The notes below the pieces were generated by a model that saw only the letters and a list, made by a program, of their open reading frames with translations, was not told where the DNA came from and made no database searches. Position numbers and translations under genes: made by a program. A stretch of 45,591 nt of DNA from Acidobacteriota bacterium (GTDB lineage Bacteria; Acidobacteriota; Blastocatellia; RBC074): contig JAHBSF010000042.1 in assembly GCA_019639255.1 (NCBI GenBank), positions 1-45,591 on the forward strand. Reading direction: 5' to 3'. Positions 38,622 to 45,591 of this stretch are shown piece after piece; position 1 is the stretch's first letter, and each line of letters begins with the position of its first letter.

Positions 38622-38899
38622 ATCGAAGCAGCAGTTGGGCCGTCATAACCATAATCTTCAGCAGGCGGCGATCATCAACAGGTCACCCGAATTTTCGCCC
38701 GTTGCTGATAATGCCGTTGGGAATTTTGCTGGGAATACAGTTTCGGAAGGCATACGGACGGCATACGGCTTTTTATTGACCCTCAAAAGTTAAACCCCGA
38801 TCCGCGGGGCAGTCTCAAGTTGATTTGACGTTCCCATACAACTCGCGCCGTCCGCATACGCCCGACCGGCGCGCGTTGGCCATCCCTGGGGAGGACACC

Positions 38900-40801
38900 T
38901 TGCGACGTATCATCCTCTGCTTCCTGTTTGCGCTCTTTGTAGCCGGGGCGGCGGTTATTTCCCCGGCCGGCGCGCCGCAGGATGCTGCGAGCTCCGACGA
39001 CCAGAACCAGGCATCTTCAGGTCAGCAGCGTCCCGCAAGTCCTCCGGCGCAGGAGGAGCGTAAAGGGTCGCCGCCGCCGCTTCCCGACGAAAAGCCCACA
39101 GGCGCCGCCGGTCCCTCTCCGGTCAGGAAGCCCGACATCGAGGACGCCGACTACAAGGTCATCACCGACCGCTGGCGCATCGGCATGCCGAAAGATCCGC
39201 GCTATGCCGAGGGCCACATACTGAATCCCTATCGCCAGAACGTGCTGAAGGGCGATTACCCGATCATCGGGCAGCAGACGTTTCTGAGCCTCACCTTCGC
39301 CACCGAGACGACCTTCTTGCTGCGGCGCCTGCCCGTGCCGCAGGACGTCAGCTCGCTGCGGCCCGGAAGCTTCGAGTTCTTCGGCCGCGGGCGGCAGGAA
39401 ATCGTGCTGCAGAATTTCGTCTACGGATTCGACCTCTATCACGGCGAAACATCCTACAGGCCCGCCGACTGGCGTCTGAAGATCACCGGAATCTCGAATA
39501 TCAACTACGTGCGGGCGCGCGAAAACGGGATCATCAACATCGATCCGCGGCGTGGAAGGGATCGCGTCGACGATTTCTCGACCTTTGAGGAGGCGTTTTT
39601 TGAAGTGCGTCTGGGCGATACGCCGAAGCTGCTGCCGTTTCTGCGCGGCGACGGCTCGCGCAAGGGCCGCTCGCCGTACTTCGATTCGACCTCGATTCGC
39701 GTAGGTCTCCAGCCCTTTACATCGGACTTCCGCGGTTTCATCTTCAGCGACTCGAACCTGGGCGTGCGCATATTCGGCAACCACGATTCGAACCGGTATC
39801 AGTTCAATCTCGCGTATTTCGACATGCTCGAAAAGGACACCAACAGCGAGTTGAACATCATCAATTTCCGGCGTCTGCGCTTCCGCGACCAGAAGGTATA
39901 CATCGCGAACCTCTACCGCCAGGACACGTTCGTCAAGGGCTATACCACGCAGTTCAGCATCCATTACAACGACGACCGGCCGAGCGGCCAGTTCGACGTA
40001 AACGGATTTCTGGTGCGTCCGGCCAAGATCGGCAACGTCACGCAGCACCGCGTACGCACGGGTTATTTCGGATGGGCGGGCGACGGCCACTTCGGGCGCA
40101 TGAACATCACGCACGCCTTCTATCAGGTGATCGGGCGCGACACCTACAACCAGGTCGCCGACCGTCCCGTATCGATCAACGCGCAGATGGCTGCGGCGGA
40201 AGTGTCGATCGATTACGACTGGCTGCGCTACAAGCTGGCGTTTTTCTACAGCTCGGGCGACGCCAATCCCGACGACGGCAGCGGGCGCGGTTTCGATGCG
40301 ATTCTGGATAATACAAGTTTCGCAGGCGGCAAGTTCAGCTTCTGGAATTCGCAGGGCGTGAGACTGACGCAGACGGGCGTAGCGCTTGTCGAGGGCCGGA
40401 GCCTGCTGCCGAGCCTGCGCAGCAGCAAGATCCAGGGGCAGTCGAATTTCGTCAATCCCGGACTCGGGCTCATCAACGCGGGCGTAGACGCGGATCTGAC
40501 GCCGAAGCTGCGCGGTTTCGTCAACTACAACTACATCAGGCTGAACCGCACCGAAGCGATCGAGAAGGTGCTGTTTCAGCCCGGAATCCGGCACGAGATC
40601 GGGCACGATCTGGGCGTCGGATTCATCTATCGTCCGTATCTGAACGAAAACGTAATATTCGCCGGCGGGGTCAACGGCCTCAAACCGGGCAACGGATTCA
40701 CCGACATCTACAGTTCGAACTGCAGCGGCCTGCCGCAGGGATGCGGCGCCGGACGTCCACCCCTGTGGTCGGCGTTCATGGTGTTGAAGTTCATGTATTG
40801 A
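38900..40801 (+). CDS. Predicted outer-membrane beta-barrel partner of the decahaem protein
   Basis: 633 residues from TTG 38900, preferred because GGGGAGG lies 5 bases upstream and LRRIILCFLFALFVAGAAV then forms a clean signal peptide. The in-frame ATG at 38825 has neither. After a Pro/Gln/Ser-rich segment (about 25-85) the protein is rich in alternating strands with aromatic residues (YRQDTFVKGYTTQFSIHYND, RYQFNLAYFDMLEKDTNSE). It ends WSAFMVLKFMY, with the terminal aromatic of barrel proteins. I recognise no named family. It is followed 102 bases later by the decahaem gene, suggesting a porin-cytochrome pair across the outer membrane. Confidence 0.72.
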   Translation: MRRIILCFLFALFVAGAAVISPAGAPQDAASSDDQNQASSGQQRPASPPAQEERKGSPPPLPDEKPTGAAGPSPVRKPDIEDADYKVITDRWRIGMPKDPRYAEGHILNPYRQNVLKGDYPIIGQQTFLSLTFATETTFLLRRLPVPQDVSSLRPGSFEFFGRGRQEIVLQNFVYGFDLYHGETSYRPADWRLKITGISNINYVRARENGIINIDPRRGRDRVDDFSTFEEAFFEVRLGDTPKLLPFLRGDGSRKGRSPYFDSTSIRVGLQPFTSDFRGFIFSDSNLGVRIFGNHDSNRYQFNLAYFDMLEKDTNSELNIINFRRLRFRDQKVYIANLYRQDTFVKGYTTQFSIHYNDDRPSGQFDVNGFLVRPAKIGNVTQHRVRTGYFGWAGDGHFGRMNITHAFYQVIGRDTYNQVADRPVSINAQMAAAEVSIDYDWLRYKLAFFYSSGDANPDDGSGRGFDAILDNTSFAGGKFSFWNSQGVRLTQTGVALVEGRSLLPSLRSSKIQGQSNFVNPGLGLINAGVDADLTPKLRGFVNYNYIRLNRTEAIEKVLFQPGIRHEIGHDLGVGFIYRPYLNENVIFAGGVNGLKPGNGFTDIYSSNCSGLPQGCGAGRPPLWSAFMVLKFMY

Positions 40802-40903
40802 TGAACATCGGGGAAGCGTGCAACGCGCCGTGCGGTGAAAGACGCAATGTTTTTTCGCCGCCGGCCGCTTGCTGATCTTTCCCCCAGATGTGAGAAGGGG
40901 CGC

Positions 40904-43900
40904 ATGAATCAGGTAAGCCGTATCCGTCGCGTCAAACTGGTCTTCATTTGCATACTCGCCGTGGTCACGGGGCTGAGCTTCTGGCCCGCGCAGCGTTCAG
41001 ATCTCGGCGCCGCCGGGGCTGCGTCCGGAACGCCGAAAACCGGTATTGCCGTGTCGAGCGATCCATCAGACGATTCGGCCGATAATTCGGCCGACGCCCA
41101 GCAGCAGCGGCAGGCGCGTGTAAATCCGAAGAGCGCGGGATGCATCGCCTGCCACACCGGCACCGAGTCGATGCACCACGACGGTGACAACGATCTCGGC
41201 ATAGGCTGCGCCGACTGCCACGGCGGCGATCCCGCGGCGACGACCAAGGAAGCCGGACACGTCAAGCCGCGCTTCCCCGAGATATGGAAATCCACGGCCA
41301 ACCCCGAGCACCTCGCCGCTACCTGGGTCAAGGAAAGCGACGAGTTCATCCGCTTCGTCAATCCGGGCGATTTCCGCGCCGCGGATCTGGCCTGCGGCAA
41401 GTGCCACGAACGCGAGGTCGCCTGGTCGAAGAAATCCATGATGACCCACGGCGGAATGCTCTGGGCCGCGGCGCTCTACAACAACGGCGCATACCCGTTC
41501 AAGGACGCCCGCTTCGGCGAAAGCTTCGGCCCCAACGGCGCAATCCAGATGGTATTCACCAACCCGCCGCCCACGCCCGAAGAAACGCGACTCAAAGGCA
41601 TATTGACCTTCCTGCAGCCGTTGCCCCGATGGCCCATTACGCAACCCGGAAACGTGCTGCGCGTATTCGAGCGCGGCGGCGAACTCAAGGGTTTGCCCTC
41701 GGACATCGGCAGTCCCCCGATCTACGAAATTCCCGGCAAGCCCGAGGTCAAGCTGAGCGACCGCGGTTTCGGCACGCGGCTGCGCACCGATCCGGTATTC
41801 CTCGGTTTGCAGAAAACGCGCCTGCTCGATCCCATACTCTCGATGCTCGGCACAAACGACAATCCGGGCGATTACCGCTCATCGGGCTGCACGGCCTGCC
41901 ACGTCGTTTACGCCAATGACCGCGACCCGAAACACTCGTCCAAATACGCCGAATTCGGCAACGAGGGCAAGACCTTCACCGCCGATCCGACGATCCCGAA
42001 AAACGAATCCGGCCACCCCATAAAACATCAGATGACCGCCGGCCCGCCGTCTTCTCAGTGCATGGTCTGTCACATACACCCGGGCACCAACATGGTCACG
42101 ACCTACTACGGCATGACGTGGTGGGACAACGAAACCGACGGCGATCTGATGTATCCGGAAAAGCAGCCCAAGCTGAGCGCCGAGGAGAAGGACAACATAC
42201 AGTATCGCAACCCCGAGGGCTCGGCTCTGCGCGGGCGCTGGGGGCAGGATCGAGAGTTCCTGAAAAACATCTGGACCGATGTCAATCCCAAGGCCAAACG
42301 CACGCAGTTCGGCGATTTCCACGGTCACGGCTGGGTGTTCCGCAACGTTTACAGAACCGATCGCAAGGGCAATATGCTCAACTCGCGCGGCACGCGCATC
42401 GATCCGGATGATCCCGAGAAATTCAAGAAAGCCGTCCATCTCGAAGACGTGCACCAGAAATTCGGCATGCATTGCGCCGACTGCCACGTAGGCGGCGACG
42501 TGCACGGCAACGGCAACCTCTACAACGAACCGCGCGCCGCCATACAGGTCGATTGCATAGACTGTCACGGAACCATAGACAAACCCGCTACGCTGATGGC
42601 CTCGGGGCCCGCGGCCGGAACGGGCCGGTTCAAGGGGCGCGTCGTCACCGTATCGAAGGACCTGCGCCGCGTCAGGGCGCGCGACGAGCGCGGCCGGCAG
42701 ATTCCGATGTTCCAGGTCGCTACAGCCGAACGCCCGATCCGCAAAAAGGACGCGCAGGGGCGCGACGTAGAGTTCAAGGCGGGCGAAATCATTCAGAACT
42801 CGCTCGTAGAACCCGGCAAGTGGTGGCGCGTCGTGCAGACCGTAGACACCGTAACGCCCGGCAAACGCGACTACAACGACGCCTCGGCCTGGGCCAAAAC
42901 CGTGCAGCGCGACGGCAGGACGTGGGCCGACACCGCAGTCGAGGAAAAGAAACTCGCGCACGCCAATTCCTCGATGACCTGCTACGCGTGCCATTCGTCG
43001 TGGACTACAAGCTGCGTAGGCTGCCATCTGCCGATGACCGCCAACAAGCAGAAACCGATGCTCCACAACGAGGGCGAAGACCGCTTGCGCAACTGGACGC
43101 AGTACAACTTCCAGACCTTGCGCGACGATTTCTACATGCTCGGCAAGGACGGCACCGTAACGGGCCGCCGCATTGCGCCTACGCGCTCTACCTGCGCCAT
43201 TCTCGTAGGCTCGCAGAACCAGAACCGCGAATGGATCTATTCGCAGCAGCAAACCATTTCATCCGAGGGCTACAGCGGACAGGCGTTTTCAACCTACGTC
43301 CCGCATACCGTGAGCACTTCGGAAACGAAGGTCTGCACCGACTGCCACATTTCGCGGACCAACGACAACAATGCGTGGATGGCGCAGTTGTTGATGCAGG
43401 GCACGAACTTCACAAACTTCATCGGGCGCTTCGCTTATGTCGCAGCCGGTAAACACGGGCTTCAGGCCGTGGTCGTAACCGAGCGCGACGAACCGCAGGC
43501 GGTGCTCGGATCCGACCTGCACAAGATCGCGTATCCCGAAGAGTTCGAAAAACACGTAAAAGGCGGCCGCATTCTCAAGGAAGCCTACGAACACAAGGCC
43601 AACGGCGAGGCGCTCTCGATACAGTTGCGCGGCGAGTATCTATACGTCGCCAACGGTCCGGGCGGGCTGCGCGTATACGACGCCGCGAACATAGACAACA
43701 AGGGCTTCTCGGAGCGGATCGCTACGGCGCCCTTCTCGCCCTTCGGACAGCGCTTCTACGTCAAGTCGAAGTACGCCACCGCCGTCGCTTCGCCGACGAC
43801 GCTCGGCGTTGATCCGACGCGCAACCACCGGCCGGAAAACGAGGAGGCGCAGTACCGCGACGACAAGCAGGCGATACACCTGATGTACGCATTCCTGTAC

Positions 43901-44920
43901 GTCACCGACAAGTACGAGGGGCTTTTCACCGTTCTTGCCGCGACGCTTTTGGACGGCAATCCGGCCAACAACTTCCTGAAGCGGCAGTTGACTTTCAATC
44001 CGGAAGGGAAGTTGAACGGCGCATCGAACATAACGATCGCCGGACACTACGCCTACATCACGGCCGATCGCGGACTGCTGATCGTGGACATAAACGATCC
44101 GCTCAATCCGAAGATCGTATCGGAAATCCCGTTCAAGCGTGCGCGCGCCGTACAGGTGCAGTTCCGTTATGCCTTCGTGCTGGATGAAGAGGGCATGCAC
44201 GTCGTGGATGTCACGAATCCGGATCAGGCCAAACTCGTAGAAGCAGCGAAAGTGCCCATAGAAGACGCGCACAACCTGTATCTGGTGCGCACATATGCAT
44301 ACGTTGCGGCTGGCAAAAACGGGTTGGTGCTCGTAGACATCGAGCGGGCTGAAAGGCCCAAGATCGAGTTGACCTACAACGCCGAGGGCAAGATCAACGA
44401 TTCGCACGATGTCAAAGTAGGCATGACCAACAACAGCCAGTTCGCCTACATCGCCGACGGGCATAACGGCGTGCACGTGGTACAGATGTTGTCGCCGGCC
44501 GAAAACGCGACGATTTACGGATTCTCGCCGAAGCCGACTCCGAGGCTGATCGCTACCTTCCCGATGAAGGGCGAGGCGCTGGCGATTTCCGAGGGGCTGG
44601 ATCGGGATCGGGCCGTGGATGAGACGGGGCAGCAGCTTTCCGTATTCAACCGTCGCGGCGCGCGTCCGTTCAACAAGGCGGAGATGCGCCGCATGTATAT
44701 GCACGACGACGGAACGTTCTACAACGTGACCGACGACGTTCCGCCGCGTCCGCGCCGTCCGGCGGCTCCGCGCACGGGAGCGGAAGCCGGGGGCGGATCG
44801 AGCGAGGGCGGTTCTACGGGCGCGGGGCTGAGCGATTTCGCTTCGGGCGGACTGATGCACCTGTTTGTAAGCCTGCTGCTGCTGGTAGGAGGCGTGCGGA
44901 CGGTGCGACGCAGGCAGTAA
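40904..44920 (+). CDS. Decahaem cytochrome with LVIVD repeats and C-terminal sorting-like tail
   Basis: 1338 residues from ATG 40904 (GAGAAGGGG just upstream). Signal anchor [19 protein letters not shown]. Ten CxxCH motifs run from Cys80 (CIACH) to Cys811 (CTDCH), via CADCH, CGKCH, CTACH, CMVCH, CADCH, CIDCH, CYACH and CVGCH. From about 845 to 1210 there are LVIVD-type repeats ([60 protein letters not shown]), which build beta-propellers at cell surfaces. The end is a Gly/Ser-rich stretch, a hydrophobic helix ([17 protein letters not shown]) and RTVRRRQ, like GlyGly-CTERM/MYXO-CTERM-type sorting signals. It is probably the surface-exposed acceptor end of the electron path. Confidence 0.9.
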   Translation: MNQVSRIRRVKLVFICILAVVTGLSFWPAQRSDLGAAGAASGTPKTGIAVSSDPSDDSADNSADAQQQRQARVNPKSAGCIACHTGTESMHHDGDNDLGIGCADCHGGDPAATTKEAGHVKPRFPEIWKSTANPEHLAATWVKESDEFIRFVNPGDFRAADLACGKCHEREVAWSKKSMMTHGGMLWAAALYNNGAYPFKDARFGESFGPNGAIQMVFTNPPPTPEETRLKGILTFLQPLPRWPITQPGNVLRVFERGGELKGLPSDIGSPPIYEIPGKPEVKLSDRGFGTRLRTDPVFLGLQKTRLLDPILSMLGTNDNPGDYRSSGCTACHVVYANDRDPKHSSKYAEFGNEGKTFTADPTIPKNESGHPIKHQMTAGPPSSQCMVCHIHPGTNMVTTYYGMTWWDNETDGDLMYPEKQPKLSAEEKDNIQYRNPEGSALRGRWGQDREFLKNIWTDVNPKAKRTQFGDFHGHGWVFRNVYRTDRKGNMLNSRGTRIDPDDPEKFKKAVHLEDVHQKFGMHCADCHVGGDVHGNGNLYNEPRAAIQVDCIDCHGTIDKPATLMASGPAAGTGRFKGRVVTVSKDLRRVRARDERGRQIPMFQVATAERPIRKKDAQGRDVEFKAGEIIQNSLVEPGKWWRVVQTVDTVTPGKRDYNDASAWAKTVQRDGRTWADTAVEEKKLAHANSSMTCYACHSSWTTSCVGCHLPMTANKQKPMLHNEGEDRLRNWTQYNFQTLRDDFYMLGKDGTVTGRRIAPTRSTCAILVGSQNQNREWIYSQQQTISSEGYSGQAFSTYVPHTVSTSETKVCTDCHISRTNDNNAWMAQLLMQGTNFTNFIGRFAYVAAGKHGLQAVVVTERDEPQAVLGSDLHKIAYPEEFEKHVKGGRILKEAYEHKANGEALSIQLRGEYLYVANGPGGLRVYDAANIDNKGFSERIATAPFSPFGQRFYVKSKYATAVASPTTLGVDPTRNHRPENEEAQYRDDKQAIHLMYAFLYVTDKYEGLFTVLAATLLDGNPANNFLKRQLTFNPEGKLNGASNITIAGHYAYITADRGLLIVDINDPLNPKIVSEIPFKRARAVQVQFRYAFVLDEEGMHVVDVTNPDQAKLVEAAKVPIEDAHNLYLVRTYAYVAAGKNGLVLVDIERAERPKIELTYNAEGKINDSHDVKVGMTNNSQFAYIADGHNGVHVVQMLSPAENATIYGFSPKPTPRLIATFPMKGEALAISEGLDRDRAVDETGQQLSVFNRRGARPFNKAEMRRMYMHDDGTFYNVTDDVPPRPRRPAAPRTGAEAGGGSSEGGSTGAGLSDFASGGLMHLFVSLLLLVGGVRTVRRRQ

Positions 44921-45014
44921 GAAAAACCGCGGAAGACACGGAAAGCACGGAAAGCACGGAAAAGATAATCTCTTTCCGTGCTTTCCGTGTTTTCCGCATA
45001 TTCCGCGCTTTCTC
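44921..45014. repeat. Long-hairpin element, copy M (CACGGAAAG variant)
   Basis: Left arm ACCGCGGAAGACACGGAAAG with CACGGAAAG units; right arm CTTTCCGTGCTTTCCGTGTT then TTCCGCG. The architecture matches the other copies but the sequence is clearly different. It begins at the stop of the decahaem gene. Confidence 0.75.
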
Positions 45015-45094
45015 CACTGTCGGGAATCGAACTGCTTTGGTGTAAAGTAGGGAATTCCGTAGGGCGCACTTACGGTTTCTGCGGAGGTGTTTCG

Positions 45095-45334
45095 ATGTCG
45101 CGCAAACGAATTATGGCATCCGAAGATTCGGCGATCCTCTTGTTGCCGCAGGAAATACTGGATGCAATGGGCGTAACTGATGGGGATGAAATTGACGTGT
45201 CTGTTACGGAGGGTACTCTAACCCTGCGGTCACTTGATGAGGCCGAGCGAGTGCGGAATCTCGGCGCGGCTGCCGATGCAGTGATTAAGCGCCGCAAGGC
45301 CGCATACGAAGAATTGGCCAAAGGTGCGGAGTAA
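45095..45334 (+). CDS. AbrB/MazE-type (SpoVT-AbrB) antitoxin-like DNA-binding protein
   Basis: 79 residues from ATG 45095, with GCGGAGGTG 8 bases upstream. ASEDSAILLLPQEILDAMGV then TDGDEIDVSVTEGTLTLRSL is the swapped-hairpin AbrB fold typical of MazE/VapB antitoxins, followed by a charged helix (AADAVIKRRKAAYEELAKG) that would bind a toxin. A toxin should follow directly, but the next reading frame is a decayed DUF3800-like tail, not MazF, PIN or RelE. It may therefore be an orphan antidote. A longer upstream frame is hairpin-derived. Confidence 0.82.
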   Translation: MSRKRIMASEDSAILLLPQEILDAMGVTDGDEIDVSVTEGTLTLRSLDEAERVRNLGAAADAVIKRRKAAYEELAKGAE

Positions 45335-45577
45335 GTTTGTCTGCAAGCAGTAGACTACTTTCTGTGGGCGGTACAGAGGTTTTACGAAGCGCGCCGGCAT
45401 CCGACGACGGGAGAAGAGATTCGAGAGGACAGATACCTGAAGCTTTTGTGGCCGCAAATCGGCGAGATTCACGATTTGGATTTCGGGCCTGCGCGCGGGA
45501 CGTACTTTACAGCACAACGCCCGCTCACGCTTGAAGAACGATTTAGCGGGAGCGGGCGTAAGAAAGGTTCGTCGTGA
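45335..45577 (+). pseudogene. DUF3800-like C-terminal fragment
   Basis: Directly after the antitoxin stop, the same frame reads without interruption for 80 codons to TGA at 45575. It opens VCLQAVDYFLWAVQRFYEAR, then DRYLKLLWPQIGEIHDLDFG and GTYFTAQRPLTLEERF. The LQAVDYFLWAVQRFYE and RYLKLLWPQI blocks are characteristic of the C-terminus of DUF3800 proteins (RNase H-like fold, about 250 residues). The N-terminal two-thirds with the acidic residues is absent and no start codon opens this frame. It is a remnant, or expressed only by readthrough of the antitoxin stop. Confidence 0.62.
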
Positions 45578-45591
45578 GTATAGGAACCCTA

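Noticed and set aside
39017-43252. Minus-strand frames of 529 and 457 codons opposite barrel and decahaem genes
   Set aside because: Antisense shadows; the plus strand has signal peptides, RBS and haem motifs.

Overview
The window is a GC-rich bacterial chromosome segment, most likely from the Acidobacteriota. Pointers are a Solibacter-type C-terminal domain of the TIGR03437 kind, zinc-ribbon Ser/Thr protein kinases with C-terminal TPRs, and many multihaem cytochromes. No RNA gene, CRISPR array, prophage or complete insertion sequence is visible. The only mobile-DNA trace is a truncated tyrosine recombinase at the left edge.

Layout. 1-1.0 kb: recombinase remnant overlapping a small exported protein. 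1.1-9.5 kb, minus strand: choline-transporter-like SSS symporter, TgpA-type transglutaminase, DUF58 protein, MoxR ATPase (the classic MoxR-DUF58-TgpA set), and an M2 (ACE-like) peptidase lipoprotein. 9.7-14.7 kb: small membrane protein, Na/Pi cotransporter-like protein, M50 protease with CBS domains, phosphoketolase-family TPP enzyme. 14.9-20.8 kb: P-type cation ATPase, SDR, NagA, EamA transporter. 21.1-27.5 kb, plus strand: three consecutive Hanks-type kinases. The first is a predicted pseudokinase, the second has TPRs and the third ends in a YARHG domain. 27.6-31.3 kb, minus strand: CuA cupredoxin, FHA-GAF-nucleotide cyclase, class II cyclic-nucleotide phosphodiesterase, TPR protein. 31.4-44.9 kb: a large electron-transfer locus of 4-, 9- and 13-haem cytochromes and a double GlcG/HbpS-domain protein (minus). 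Divergent from these are an outer-membrane beta-barrel and a decahaem LVIVD-repeat protein (plus). Right edge: AbrB/MazE-like antidote and a DUF3800-like fragment.

Two things stand out. First, about 13 intergenic long-hairpin elements are scattered through the window, mostly abutting gene 3' ends. Their arms read roughly GAGATAACGGAACAAACG ... CGTTTGTTCCGTTATCTC. They behave as a diverging, self-mirroring family: arms inside one copy match each other better than they match other copies, and in one copy unique flanking DNA is mirrored too. A second hairpin family (66-bp core, GTGCTGA-repeat arms) occurs twice. Second, the 27.6-44.9 kb block puts 36 CxxCH haem motifs, a CuA protein, an outer-membrane barrel and a cyclic-nucleotide module around one divergent control region. 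It looks like an undescribed trans-envelope electron-transfer system.

Limits: family names come from reading motifs and overall sequence character. No similarity search, structure prediction or folding calculation was run.
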